A stretch of 60,680 nucleotides of DNA from the NCBI RefSeq assembly GCF_000153765.1, contig NZ_DS022294.1, positions 130,080 to 190,759 of the forward strand, in the 5' to 3' direction. Within the stretch, counting starts at the first letter, position 1. Every line of letters starts with the position of its first letter. The position numbers and the translations under genes were made by a program. Positions 27,241 to 36,206 of the stretch are shown here, one piece after another. The notes below the pieces were generated by a model that worked only from the letters and a program-made list of their open reading frames with translations, did no database searches and was not told the DNA's origin. Origin of the DNA: Mariprofundus ferrooxydans PV-1. Lineage in GTDB: Bacteria > Pseudomonadota > Zetaproteobacteria > Mariprofundales > Mariprofundaceae.

Positions 27241-27798
27241 CTACTCCTCACCGCCCTCCGGCTCGCAATATTTGCTTACCGTATATCTGTGCAGTTGCAG
27301 ATCCGGGTCCCAGAAGTCGACAGGGAGCCCCGCTTTCACCTTCAGATGCGCCAGAAACTGTGCGGGCTCGGGCAACTGCTCCCATACCTGCGGTAGAAAT
27401 GTCGCCCTGTTCATGCCGAAATGCAGCACCACCCCGTCAATGCCCGGCCTTAAGCGAGCGAGAGCATCCTGCTCATCGCGCACAGGCATCGGCTGCAGTG
27501 ATGAAAGCACCGACACCTCAATGCGAGTGTCAGCAAACTCTTCTGCCGTGAGCGGCGGAAAACGGGGATCTTCAAATGCGGCCGCCACAGCATTGGCCGC
27601 CACGTCCTCTGCCAGTGGCCTGTACGCCTCCAGCGAGCCGATACAACCGCGTAACCGCCCCTGCTTCTGCAGGGTCACAAAGCTGGCAGCCTGTTGCTGC
27701 ATGGATGCAGTACCTTCCGGCAGGTCAGTGGCCAATCCCAATCGCAACCCGATAGCCGCACGTGCCAGCGCCAGCAGGAGCTCTCCGTCCACATCCAT
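27241..27798 (-). CDS. amrA: AmmeMemoRadiSam system protein A (AMMECR1 family)
   Basis: A 185-residue AMMECR1-domain protein. The diagnostic 'LRGCIGSLEAYRPLAEDVAANAVAAAFEDPRFPPLT' is present (LRGCIG invariant), then 'IEVSVLSSLQPM' and 'GIDGVVLHFGMNRATFLPQVWEQL'. Human AMMECR1 is linked to disease, but the biochemical function is unknown. I use the ATG at 27798; a GTG one codon upstream is also in frame. It sits between the Memo gene and the radical SAM gene, with two to five bases on either side. Confidence 0.93.
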   Translation of the reverse strand: MDVDGELLLALARAAIGLRLGLATDLPEGTASMQQQAASFVTLQKQGRLRGCIGSLEAYRPLAEDVAANAVAAAFEDPRFPPLTAEEFADTRIEVSVLSSLQPMPVRDEQDALARLRPGIDGVVLHFGMNRATFLPQVWEQLPEPAQFLAHLKVKAGLPVDFWDPDLQLHRYTVSKYCEPEGGEE

Positions 27799-27803
27799 CA
27801 CTC

Positions 27804-28574
27804 TTATCCGAATGCCAGCGAGGCATAGCCAACAACGCGATCGCGATCACCGGCTGTATCGCCCGAGTTGCGGTAATCGAGCAGTTGGGCCTGCAAACCG
27901 TGCTGCTTTGCCAGTATGTTCATGGCATTGATCCCTGTGGCACCACAAGCCTGTTCATGATCTATCGACTGCCCCTCCAGAATCCGGTCGATCGTTGTCA
28001 GGTCCATACGCCGTGCCTCTGCGTAAGGGTGATAATGGGAGAGGTCGGAACTGATGACAAACAGCATCTGCGCATCACCCCACAGCGACTCCAGCACATC
28101 AGCCAGCTCAGATGCCTCAACCGCACCGACGCAGAGTGGCAACAGTTCAAATGAACCCAGCACTGTTTGCAGGAAAGGCAGCTGCACCTCCAGGGAGTGC
28201 TCCATCGCATGTGCCCCGTCATCGATCGCTACGCAGTCAAATCGCTCGGCAAGCTCCCGCCCGTCAGCGGCCAGCGGTACGTCGCCCAGCGGCGTGCGAA
28301 AGGCAGAACTCGAAGCCACCGCAACCCCACGAAAAGCAACCCGGTGTGCCGGTCCTGCAATCACCACGCGGGAAACAGGAGACTTGCTAAGCAACGCATA
28401 GGCATAGGCCGCCGTCGGGCCCGAATAGATATAACCGGCATGGGGCGCAACAAGCGCCCGCGGACAGGGTGACACAACATCAACCTGAGCCAGCTCACGA
28501 GCGATCATATCGCACAATTCCGCCCGGTCAGCGGGGTAAAACAGGCCGGCAACAGCAGCAGGACGAACAGACAT
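27804..28574 (-). CDS. amrB: AmmeMemoRadiSam system protein B (Memo family)
   Basis: A 256-residue Memo-like protein, a fold related to metal-dependent dioxygenases (LigB). Candidate metal or active-site residues appear in VAPHAGYIYSG, IAGPAHRV and 'DDGAHAMEHSLEVQLPFLQ', with 'ISSDLSHYHPYAEAR' as in the family. A C-terminal Cys lies in 'EQACGATGINAM'. Human MEMO1 binds metal and has redox roles; the bacterial function is open. GAGGTTGCC precedes its ATG. First gene of the trio. Confidence 0.93.
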   Translation of the reverse strand: MSVRPAAVAGLFYPADRAELCDMIARELAQVDVVSPCPRALVAPHAGYIYSGPTAAYAYALLSKSPVSRVVIAGPAHRVAFRGVAVASSSAFRTPLGDVPLAADGRELAERFDCVAIDDGAHAMEHSLEVQLPFLQTVLGSFELLPLCVGAVEASELADVLESLWGDAQMLFVISSDLSHYHPYAEARRMDLTTIDRILEGQSIDHEQACGATGINAMNILAKQHGLQAQLLDYRNSGDTAGDRDRVVGYASLAFG

Positions 28575-28633
28575 GGCAACCTCGACAGAAGTTTCAGTAT
28601 AGCCGAATAGCTGTCATCTGTCAGTTTTCGATT

Positions 28634-29245
28634 TCAGTCCTCACCCATCTTGCCCTGCTCGGCATCCACGTTTTTCTGCCAGTGTCTGCGCACATGGTGA
28701 TGGCCGTAACGAATATAGATCCATCCGCCTAAAATCGCAGCCGCCAACAGCACAAGCCCGAGGCCGATCAAGCCAAAACGGTGCAGGATGGCCAACCCGG
28801 CCATACCCAGCAGATGTCCGACAGCATAGATCACCAGCGCCCATGTCAGACAATTGACCACCTGCAACAGAGCAAAGCGAACAAAACCAATGGTGGATGA
28901 GCCGAACAGGATCGCCGCAATCATGCGGGTGCCGTACAGGTACTGAAAAATGAATATCGACCAGTGAGCATAACGATCCAGTACTGCATTGGCCTTGACA
29001 TAGTGGCGTTTGAGGAACGGCAGAGCATTGATAATAGCCATACCGCGCCAGCGACCCAGCGCGAAAAAAACCAGATGACCTATGTAAGCACCGACAGCCG
29101 CCACCGCAATAACCTTCCACGGCGTCATCAGGCCCGCCCCGGCCAGTGCGGCAGCAGCGATAAATACGGATTCACCCTCAATAAATGTCCAGGCAAATAC
29201 GGCCCAGTAGCCGTATTGTTCAACAAAGTGCTGGGCCCATTCCAT
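28634..29245 (-). CDS. DedA family inner-membrane protein
   Basis: A 203-residue DedA (SNARE-associated, VTT) protein with about five membrane segments. Signatures include 'FIEGESVFIAAAALAG', the glycine-rich 'AAVGAYIGHLVFFALGRWRG', and 'FQYLYGTRMIAAILFGSS', with an Arg in the re-entrant region. DedA proteins are implicated in undecaprenyl-phosphate or phospholipid flipping and membrane-potential maintenance. It lies 61 bases after hisF, in the place where hisI/hisE are found in many related operons. Confidence 0.9.
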   Translation of the reverse strand: MEWAQHFVEQYGYWAVFAWTFIEGESVFIAAAALAGAGLMTPWKVIAVAAVGAYIGHLVFFALGRWRGMAIINALPFLKRHYVKANAVLDRYAHWSIFIFQYLYGTRMIAAILFGSSTIGFVRFALLQVVNCLTWALVIYAVGHLLGMAGLAILHRFGLIGLGLVLLAAAILGGWIYIRYGHHHVRRHWQKNVDAEQGKMGED

Positions 29246-29306
29246 GGCTATCTGCCGGAGGTGAAGCGCAAGATGTGGAAGATCAGACGTGACTCATCGC
29301 TCGGCA

Positions 29307-30062
29307 TTACAGACGCACCGGAATACCGCGGGAAGCCAGAAACTCCTTGCTCTGACGAATGGTGAATGTGCCGAAGTGGAAAATAGAGGCCGCCAGTACA
29401 GCATCGGCTTTACCATCCTGCAGCCCCTCAGCCAGATGCTCCAGCGTACCAACACCGCCGGAAGCAATCACATTGGCACTGATCGCATCGGCCACTGTGC
29501 GCGTCAGTCCTATGTCATAGCCATCTTTGGTTCCATCGGCATCCATACTGGTTAACAGGATCTCACCGGCACCGTAATCGGACATGCGCTTAGCCCATTC
29601 GACCGCATTGATGCCGGTCGGCTTGCGGCCACCATGGGTAAAGCACTCCCAATGACTCTCGACACGTTTGGCATCAACAGCCACAACTATGGTTGATGAG
29701 CCAAACCGCTCGGCCGCGTCCTTGACCAGTTCCGGCGTAAAAATAGCGGCCGTATTAATAGATACCTTGTCGGCTCCGGCATGCAGCAGCCCCTCAATAT
29801 CAGCCAGCGCCTTGACGCCGCCACCGACTGTCAACGGCATAAATACATGTTCTGCCACCTCGGTCACCATGTGATAAAGCGTACCCCGGCTTTCATGGCT
29901 GGCGCGAATATCGAGAAAGGTCAGCTCATCAGCACCCTGCTGATCATATTTAATCGCCGCCTCGACCGGGTCGCCAGCATCGATAATATCGACAAACTGA
30001 ACGCCCTTGACTACGCGCCCGTGTGCAACATCCAGGCAAGGTATAACCCGTTTGGAGAGCAT
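29307..30062 (-). CDS. hisF: Imidazole glycerol phosphate synthase cyclase subunit
   Basis: A beta/alpha barrel that uses ammonia from HisH to make imidazole glycerol phosphate and AICAR. The catalytic Asp is in 'KRVIPCLDV' and the second in '[14 protein letters not shown]'. 'PLTVGGGV' and 'VIASGGVG' bind phosphate. I start at the ATG at 30062, which overlaps the hisA stop (TGATG); the upstream frame reading is antisense noise. It is 251 residues, a normal length. Confidence 0.96.
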   Translation of the reverse strand: MLSKRVIPCLDVAHGRVVKGVQFVDIIDAGDPVEAAIKYDQQGADELTFLDIRASHESRGTLYHMVTEVAEHVFMPLTVGGGVKALADIEGLLHAGADKVSINTAAIFTPELVKDAAERFGSSTIVVAVDAKRVESHWECFTHGGRKPTGINAVEWAKRMSDYGAGEILLTSMDADGTKDGYDIGLTRTVADAISANVIASGGVGTLEHLAEGLQDGKADAVLAASIFHFGTFTIRQSKEFLASRGIPVRL

Positions 30063-30802
30063 CAGCCGGACACCTTCATTGCAGCAGCGAAATCCAGTGT
30101 ACCCTCGTATATGGCACGACCGGTAATCGCGCCGCAGATCCCATCGGCCACATGCGCGGCACATGCAGTGACATCGGCCATAGTCGCCACGCCACCGGAG
30201 ACAATGACGGGGATGGAAACTGCACGGGCGAGGTTGGCAGTCTCCTCAATATTGGGGCCGCTCAACATACCGTCGCGTGAAATATCGGTATAGATAATCG
30301 CTGAAACACCGGCATCCTCAAACTGTCTGGCCAGATTGACCGCGCTCACATCCGTCACATCATCCCAGCCGTGCACCGCCACCATACCGGCTTTTGCATC
30401 GATGCCGACACAGACCCGCCCCGGAAACGCCTTACATGCCTCTTCTACCAGTGACGGATTGGAAACGGCGACTGAACCAAGAATCACCCGCTCAACCCCG
30501 AGGTTGAGCGTGCCTTCGATCATGGACAGGTCGCGCAGACCGCCACCGAGCTGTACCGGAATCGTCAGCGCCTCGCATATAGCCCGGATAGCCTCACGGT
30601 TGGCAGGCTTGCCGGCAAAAGCACCATCCAGATCGACCACATGCATACGGCGCGCACCAAGCCTCTGCCAGTGCAGTGCCATCGCAGCCGGATCGTCACC
30701 GTAATCGGTCGCATCGTCCATTCGCCCCTGTTTCAGACGTACGCAATGTCCGCCCTTCAGGTCAATGGCGGGAATAAGCTCAAAGGAGGTATCGATATTC
30801 AT
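30062..30802 (-). CDS. hisA: ProFAR isomerase
   Basis: Isomerises ProFAR to PRFAR, the fifth enzymatic step group of histidine synthesis. A 246-residue barrel with catalytic Asp in '[15 protein letters not shown]', then 'VQLGGGLRD', second Asp in '[15 protein letters not shown]', and '[11 protein letters not shown]'. The ATG at 30802 is chosen by homology; there is no good ribosome binding site. About 370 bases with a cytochrome gene beyond separate it from hisH, which is unusual for this operon. Confidence 0.95.
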   Translation of the reverse strand: MNIDTSFELIPAIDLKGGHCVRLKQGRMDDATDYGDDPAAMALHWQRLGARRMHVVDLDGAFAGKPANREAIRAICEALTIPVQLGGGLRDLSMIEGTLNLGVERVILGSVAVSNPSLVEEACKAFPGRVCVGIDAKAGMVAVHGWDDVTDVSAVNLARQFEDAGVSAIIYTDISRDGMLSGPNIEETANLARAVSIPVIVSGGVATMADVTACAAHVADGICGAITGRAIYEGTLDFAAAMKVSG

Positions 30803-31098
30803 GGAGCGAATGATGCAGATAATGCATCGGGATTGCACCCGCAACTTTCTGTGACGACAGGAGTCCTGTGTTTATATCTGTTTTACACATTCATCACCTA
30901 CATTCACACAACAGATGCGAGCCCAACACGAATGAACAGAGCGCATCAAGGCGATCCATGATGAAGATCAACGCAGCAAGAATCATGCATCGCCTTAGCT
31001 ACCCCTGCCTGGCGTGACAGCGCCCCTTGCCCTGCGACTTCTCGGGCCTGCCTGCCGGACACGCAACCTTTCTTCCCGCTAATCCGAGAGAAACCAAA
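30803..31098. other. hisA upstream region with long hairpin; no gene seen
   Basis: Between hisA and the cytochrome terminator I see no convincing gene. The notable element is an imperfect stem AAGGCGAT-cc-ATGAT / ATCAT-gc-ATCGCCTT at 30948-30996 with a 19-base loop. It could affect read-through into hisA or mark a former insertion end. Confidence 0.4.
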
Positions 31099-31124
31099 AA
31101 AGCCCCCGCTACAGCGGGGGCTTT
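31099..31124 (-). terminator. Terminator of the cytochrome c gene within the his region
   Basis: Stem AAAGCCCCCGC / GCGGGGGCTTT, loop of four. On the minus strand it is followed by a T-run (the A-run at 31093-31100 on the plus strand). It lies about 50 bases past the cytochrome stop, so reading into hisA from upstream would be blocked. Confidence 0.87.
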
Positions 31125-31176
31125 GGCAGTCAGCGACAGCGCAGTTAAGCAACAGCCGCCTTCCGTACGGGATAAG

Positions 31177-31548
31177 TCAATTACCCTTCAGGAAAGCAAT
31201 AAGCTCATCCTGTTTTGCTGCATCACAAACCTTCACTGCTGGCATTTTCGTTCTGGCATGATCATCACCGGTGAACTCCTTGATTGCATCCTTGGCGTTG
31301 CATACCCACTTACGCAGATGATCTTCATCCCATTTCCAGTTAGCGCCACCCAGACTCGTGCTGTATTTGAAACCTTCGTGCTTACCTGCCGCACGACCAA
31401 CCACGCCGGCCAGACCCGGACCGACTTTATTGGAGGCATCAAGGTTATGGCACGCCTTGCACTTGGCCTCAGCGCCTGCATAAGCAGAAGCAGACATTGC
31501 GCCCATTGCGAGTACAGCAGCGACTGTGATCATTATAATTTTTTTCAT
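31177..31548 (-). CDS. Class I c-type cytochrome, 123 aa, inside the his cluster
   Basis: A periplasmic monohaem cytochrome: signal peptide to about AYA (residue 24), haem motif C30-K-A-C33-H34, Met102 ligand in ARTKMPA. It is a clear paralogue of the protein at 2176-2556: both share 'KVGPGLAGV', 'W-x-W-D-E-x-H-L-R-x-W' and 'EFTG...ARTKMPA', and end with 'K-x-C-D-A-A-K-Q-D-E'. Cysteines 83 and 108 match C86 and C111 there. AAGGAGTGAG precedes the ATG. With its own promoter and terminator it is an independent unit set between hisH and hisA. Confidence 0.93.
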   Translation of the reverse strand: MKKIIMITVAAVLAMGAMSASAYAGAEAKCKACHNLDASNKVGPGLAGVVGRAAGKHEGFKYSTSLGGANWKWDEDHLRKWVCNAKDAIKEFTGDDHARTKMPAVKVCDAAKQDELIAFLKGN

Positions 31549-31583
31549 ATATACTCACTCCTTATAGTTAAGAGGTGCGTGTT

Positions 31584-31612
31584 ATTATCCGCCTAAACAG
31601 ATCACCATACAA
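31584..31612 (-). promoter_or_regulatory. Predicted promoter of the his-cluster cytochrome gene
   Basis: Minus strand TTGTAT, 17-base spacer, GATAAT, ending about 35 bases before the ATG. Supports expression independent of the upstream his genes. Confidence 0.45.
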
Positions 31613-31779
31613 TAGGTCGGGATTATATTTATCTTACACCCGCAGATTTATGCTTTATCAGTTTTACTGCTCATCATTGCCAATAGTGGCCTGCAACATC
31701 GGCGCGGCCGCTGCTGATTCAGCCTGAACAAGCGGGCGTGGACTTCTGCAGCAGGCTGATCAGGCAGCTGGTTACAGGA

Positions 31780-32409
31780 TCAGGGGTTCCACTGCTGAAA
31801 CGCTTCCAGCAGTGCCAGTCCTGCACGCTGGGATTTTTCCGGATGAAACTGTACCGCTACAATATTGTCCCGCCCGATAGCAGCGGCAAACGGGTAGTCG
31901 CCGTAAGAACAGGCCGCCAGCAGATGCTCCGGATGCTCCGGGGCACAGTAGTAAGAGTGCACATAATAGACCTGCAACCCGGCCAATGGCGCCAGCACCG
32001 GATGCGGCTCGTGCTGGGATGAAAGAATGACATCATTCCAGCCCATGTGCGGGATTTTGAATCCCCGTTCAGGATGCGATGCGGGAAACGGGTTGACGGC
32101 GCCTGGAATCAGACCCAAACCGGGATATCTGCCGAACTCGTACGACACATCCATCAGCACCTGCATGCCCAGGCAGATACCGAGAAAGGGAGTGCCCGCA
32201 GCCAGCCGCTCTTTCAGCGCAACATCCATACCTGTCTGTTTTAATGCTCCGACACAATCACGAAAGGCGCCAACACCCGGCAGCACAATCCGGTCATACT
32301 GCTTCAGCGCATCGGCATCACTGACCAGCTCAACCTTGCCGCCCGTCTTCTCCAGCGCCTTGGCCACCGAGTGCAGGTTACCCATGCCATAATTAACCAG
32401 ACCAATCAT
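31780..32409 (-). CDS. hisH: Imidazole glycerol phosphate synthase glutaminase subunit
   Basis: A class I glutamine amidotransferase of 209 residues that feeds ammonia to HisF. The triad is Cys79 in GICLGMQ, with His and Glu in 'VQFHPEKSQ' near the C-terminus. 'VNYGMGNLHSV' and 'LPGVGAF' (oxyanion strand) are diagnostic. It follows hisB by 49 bases and is separated from its partner gene hisF by the cytochrome gene and hisA. Confidence 0.96.
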   Translation of the reverse strand: MIGLVNYGMGNLHSVAKALEKTGGKVELVSDADALKQYDRIVLPGVGAFRDCVGALKQTGMDVALKERLAAGTPFLGICLGMQVLMDVSYEFGRYPGLGLIPGAVNPFPASHPERGFKIPHMGWNDVILSSQHEPHPVLAPLAGLQVYYVHSYYCAPEHPEHLLAACSYGDYPFAAAIGRDNIVAVQFHPEKSQRAGLALLEAFQQWNP

Positions 32410-32458
32410 GCGTTGACCTGTAAGGTGAGAGATGAGGGATTACCAGCGACTGCTATGA

Positions 32459-33046
32459 TCACAATGCACCCTTGGTGCTCGGAATACCGGACTGACGCGG
32501 ATCGGCTTCGATCGCCATACGCAGTGCCCGACCGAAGGCTTTGAAGACTGTTTCAATAATGTGATGGTTATTGCCGCCGCGCAGATTGTCGATATGCAGC
32601 GTGATACGCGCATGATTACTCACGGCCTGAAAAAATTCCTTGAACAGGTCAATATCAAAACCGCCCACCGTCTCCTTGGGGAAATCGATATGATATTCGA
32701 GCCCGGGACGACCGGAGAAGTCCAGCACCACGCGCGACAACGCCTCATCCAGTGGCACATAAGCATGCCCATAACGCACGATACCCGCCTTGTCGCCCAC
32801 CGCTTCACGCAGAGCCTCGCCAAAGCAGATCCCTATATCTTCCACCGTATGATGATCGTCAATCTCGCGATCACCGTTGGCCTCTACTTTGAGGTCGATC
32901 AGTCCGTGACGGGCAATCTGGTCCAGCATATGATCCAGGAACGGGATTGATGAATTCAGATCAGCCCTGCCGGTGCCGTCCAGACTCAGTGACAGCTGAA
33001 TCTGTGTTTCGTTGGTTTTGCGCTCAATGCTTGCAGCTCGTGTCAT
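32459..33046 (-). CDS. hisB: Imidazoleglycerol-phosphate dehydratase
   Basis: A monofunctional 195-residue dehydratase. Metal-binding motifs '[13 protein letters not shown]' and '[11 protein letters not shown]' of the first half, and '[29 protein letters not shown]' of the second, are all present. No phosphatase domain is attached, so histidinol phosphatase must be a separate gene outside the window. Its ATG overlaps the hisC stop (ATGA). Confidence 0.96.
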   Translation of the reverse strand: MTRAASIERKTNETQIQLSLSLDGTGRADLNSSIPFLDHMLDQIARHGLIDLKVEANGDREIDDHHTVEDIGICFGEALREAVGDKAGIVRYGHAYVPLDEALSRVVLDFSGRPGLEYHIDFPKETVGGFDIDLFKEFFQAVSNHARITLHIDNLRGGNNHHIIETVFKAFGRALRMAIEADPRQSGIPSTKGAL

Positions 33047-34077
33047 AATGACATCTCCTTGAGAGCGGCAATCACCGCATCATTTTCTTCTGTTGTGCCG
33101 ACGGTAATACGCACGCACTGGGCCAGCATCGGATCGGCGCCATGCATACTCTTGATCAGAATGCCGGCCTGCTTGAGACCGGTAAATACCGCCGCCGCAT
33201 CGGGAACCCTGACAAGCAGAAAGTTGGTCTGCGACGGAAACACCGTCAACGCCTTGATCCGCGCCAGCGCTTTGTGCAGGCGCTCCCGTTCACTACGAAT
33301 GACAGCTGCCTGTTGCTCGAACACATCAAAGTGATCGAGCAGAAATTCGGCTGAAGCCTGCGTCAGCGCATTAATATTATACGGCATACGCACCTTGTTC
33401 AGGTGGGCAATCTGATCGGCATCGCCGAGCAGATAACCGAGCCTGAGTCCGGCCCATCCCAGCTTGGAGAAGGTACGCAGCACCATGACATTGGAGCTAA
33501 TCAGATGGGTATGGGCACGCTCGGCAAACGGCCCATAGGCCTCATCAATCACCAGCTGCCCATTGAGTCCGCGGGCAATCCGGCTGATCGTCTCCTCATC
33601 CCAGAGGTTACCTGTAGGATTGTTCGGACAGGCCAGAAAAGCGATTTCCGCCTTTTCCCTGGCACAAACCTGCAGAAAATGATCCGCATCAAGCGAGAAA
33701 TCCGCGCGCAATGGCGCGCTGGCCACCGGCCGCTTCAGCCAGCGTGAAATCATATCGTACATGACAAACGTCGGTCGCGGCACGACACAGGTGCCCGGAT
33801 TGGTCGCCAGCAGCAGCATCTGGATAATTTCATCCGAGCCATTGCCCAGCAGTACCTGCTCCGGATCAACACCATCACGTTTCGCAATCTTCCGGCGCAA
33901 CGGCAACATGTCGGCGTCCGGATAACGGTTCAGGTTCACACCGGCCAGATGCTGTAGCCAGTCGTGGCGCAACTGCTCGGGCAAATCGTAGGGGTTTTCC
34001 ATCGCATCAAGCTTGATCATGCCGCTGCTATCAGGCACATGGTAGGCGGAAAGAGATTTAATATCGCTTCGAATCAC
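33043..34077 (-). CDS. hisC: Histidinol-phosphate aminotransferase
   Basis: A PLP-dependent fold-type I enzyme of 344 residues. '[10 protein letters not shown]', '[13 protein letters not shown]', '[10 protein letters not shown]' and '[12 protein letters not shown]' are followed by the PLP lysine in '[16 protein letters not shown]'. It transfers an amino group from glutamate to imidazole-acetol phosphate. The start is GTG at 34077 with no strong ribosome binding site. A 156-base gap, large for this operon, separates it from hisD. Confidence 0.95.
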   Translation of the reverse strand: MIRSDIKSLSAYHVPDSSGMIKLDAMENPYDLPEQLRHDWLQHLAGVNLNRYPDADMLPLRRKIAKRDGVDPEQVLLGNGSDEIIQMLLLATNPGTCVVPRPTFVMYDMISRWLKRPVASAPLRADFSLDADHFLQVCAREKAEIAFLACPNNPTGNLWDEETISRIARGLNGQLVIDEAYGPFAERAHTHLISSNVMVLRTFSKLGWAGLRLGYLLGDADQIAHLNKVRMPYNINALTQASAEFLLDHFDVFEQQAAVIRSERERLHKALARIKALTVFPSQTNFLLVRVPDAAAVFTGLKQAGILIKSMHGADPMLAQCVRITVGTTEENDAVIAALKEMSL

Positions 34078-34233
34078 AGTTTAGTTACACCCGTTCGGGA
34101 GCATACTGCCCCTCACTTATATTCGCTTTAAAAAAGCGTGGTTCTGCTTCACAAATAGCCACAATAATTGCAACCGATCTATATGCATGTGCGGGGGTAT
34201 GTACATCGTTCATACACGCCAGCACCCACCACA

Positions 34234-35532
34234 TTATTCATCATTCAAACGCAACTCCAGCGTCAACGCATGTGCCTGCAAACCTTCGCGGTGAGCCAGA
34301 TGTGCAGCAGCAGGGCCTATAGCCTCCACACCTGCACGGGTGGAGCGAATCACACTCGTCCGTTTCTGGAAATCATAGACGCCCAGCGGACTGGAAAAGC
34401 GGGCAGTGCGATTGGTCGGCAGCACATGATTCGGTCCGGCAATATAATCGCCCAGCGCTTCCGGCACAAAATGGCCGAGAAAAATAGCGCCTGCATGGCG
34501 AATCGAAGGCAACAGTGCGTCCGGATCCTCCAGCGCCAGTTCCAGATGCTCAGGTGCAATAACATTCACCGCAGCCGCAGCCTCTTGCAGGCTGTGCACA
34601 TGAATCAGCGCACCGTGCGCCTCAACCGAGGCACGGGCAATAGCCGCGCGCGGCAATACCGCCAGATGGGCCTCGATCGACTCGGCCACCTGATTGAGCA
34701 GATGGGCATCTGTGGAGATCAGGATACTCTGCGCCGCCTCATCATGCTCGGCCTGCGAGAGAAAATCGGCAGCAAGCCACGCCGGGTGACCGCCATCGGC
34801 CACAACCACGATTTCCGATGGCCCGGCGATCATATCAATACCGCATGTACCAAATACCTGCCGCTTGGCAGCAGCCACAAATTTATTACCCGGACCGACG
34901 ATTTTATCCACAGCCGGCACCGTTTCCGTACCATAGGCGAGCGCAGCCACGGCCTGTGCACCACCCACGGCAAAACCGCGCTGTACACCGGAAATATAGG
35001 CTGCGGCCAGCACCAGCTCATTAATCTCGCCACCCGGCGTGGGTACAACCATCACGATCTCACTGACACCTGCCACTACTGCCGGCACAGCATTCATCAA
35101 CACCGATGAGGGATAGGCCGCCTTGCCGCCGGGCACATAGAGACCAACGCGGTCCAGAGATGTAATACGCTGGCCCAGTGTCAATCCGGCATCATCTGTA
35201 AAGTCCCAATCCTGCTGCAACTGACGCTCGTGGTAGGCGCGTATGCGCTCGACAGCCAGTGCCAGCGACTCCCGATCCAGGTCGGAAACTGCTTCCCAGG
35301 CCGCCTGCATGCGCTCCCGACTGATCTCCATGGACTCCGGCGTACAGGCCCATCCGTCAAAGCGTTCGGTATATTCACACAACGCCGCATTACCGCGCTT
35401 CTTCACGTTGGAGAGGATGTCTGCCACCAGATGCTGTACATCATCACCGGTATCCGTCTCCCTGGCCAGCAATGCCTCCAGTTTGGCGGCAAAGTCAGTA
35501 TCTGCAGAGTCCAGTCTTGTAATATTAGCCAT
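34234..35532 (-). CDS. hisD: Histidinol dehydrogenase
   Basis: A zinc-dependent NAD enzyme that oxidises histidinol to histidine in two steps. '[18 protein letters not shown]', '[28 protein letters not shown]', '[15 protein letters not shown]' and 'AQAEHDE'-like '[10 protein letters not shown]' (zinc Gln/His) are seen. The catalytic His pair lies in 'IAPEHLEL' and 'NHVLPT'. I use the ATG at 35532, five bases after GGGTGA. A GTG at 35541 that overlaps the hisG stop is the alternative. Confidence 0.95.
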   Translation of the reverse strand: MANITRLDSADTDFAAKLEALLARETDTGDDVQHLVADILSNVKKRGNAALCEYTERFDGWACTPESMEISRERMQAAWEAVSDLDRESLALAVERIRAYHERQLQQDWDFTDDAGLTLGQRITSLDRVGLYVPGGKAAYPSSVLMNAVPAVVAGVSEIVMVVPTPGGEINELVLAAAYISGVQRGFAVGGAQAVAALAYGTETVPAVDKIVGPGNKFVAAAKRQVFGTCGIDMIAGPSEIVVVADGGHPAWLAADFLSQAEHDEAAQSILISTDAHLLNQVAESIEAHLAVLPRAAIARASVEAHGALIHVHSLQEAAAAVNVIAPEHLELALEDPDALLPSIRHAGAIFLGHFVPEALGDYIAGPNHVLPTNRTARFSSPLGVYDFQKRTSVIRSTRAGVEAIGPAAAHLAHREGLQAHALTLELRLNDE

Positions 35533-35537
35533 GGCTC

Positions 35538-36206
35538 TCACCCGTTACCTTTTGTTTTTACTGCCTCGCGCAGCCCGTTGATAATTTCGCCCACCTGTTT
35601 TCTGCGTGTCGCGAAACTTGCCGGATTGACAATCAGGCGGCTGGAAATATCAAACAGCGTGGTCTCTTCCACCAGACCGTTCGCCTTGAGTGTGCTGCCG
35701 GTCTCCACCAGATCAACGATACGCTCGGCCATGCCGACCAGCGGCGCCAACTCCATTGAGCCATACAGGTGAATAATCTCCGCTTGCACGCCCTGGGTCA
35801 AAAAATACTGTGACGTCAGAGAATCATACTTGGTAGCCACGCGAATGCGGCTGCCGCGTTCAGGTACGCCTGCGTCCACCAGCGCTTTGGGGCCACACAC
35901 ACACATACGGCAACGACCAATCTCCAGATCCAGCGGCTCATATACCCGCGGCCTGTACTCCAGCAACGAATCGCGGCCGGCGATACCCATATCGGCAGCC
36001 CCCTGCTCAACATAGGTACAGACATCCGCCGCACGAATAATCAGGAAGCGTACAGGCGTACCCAGATAGTCTCCATCAACCATCAACTTGCGTGTTTTTT
36101 CCGCATCTTCAGCCAGTGTCAGTCCGGCAGTAGCCAGCAGAGGCAGCGTTTGCTCCAATATGCGACCTTTTGACAGCGCAATCGTCAATACCCGTGTATC
36201 AGCCAT
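35538..36206 (-). CDS. hisG: ATP phosphoribosyltransferase, short form
   Basis: The first and committed step of histidine synthesis. 222 residues, with '[18 protein letters not shown]', '[19 protein letters not shown]' and the PRPP site '[14 protein letters not shown]'. It lacks the C-terminal ACT-like regulatory domain of long HisG (about 290 residues). Short forms need the HisZ subunit for activity and feedback control, and no hisZ occurs in the window. It overlaps murA by eight bases and hisD by up to four. Confidence 0.96.
   Translation of the reverse strand: MADTRVLTIALSKGRILEQTLPLLATAGLTLAEDAEKTRKLMVDGDYLGTPVRFLIIRAADVCTYVEQGAADMGIAGRDSLLEYRPRVYEPLDLEIGRCRMCVCGPKALVDAGVPERGSRIRVATKYDSLTSQYFLTQGVQAEIIHLYGSMELAPLVGMAERIVDLVETGSTLKANGLVEETTLFDISSRLIVNPASFATRRKQVGEIINGLREAVKTKGNG

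Noticed and set aside
34078-34233. hisD-hisC gap as a his leader peptide or attenuator
   Set aside because: No run of His codons and no paired terminator/antiterminator stems; only a short CGCTTT/AAAGCG-type stem.
34168-35109. 313-codon open frame antisense to hisD
   Set aside because: Lies wholly over a well-supported gene; no recognisable domain.
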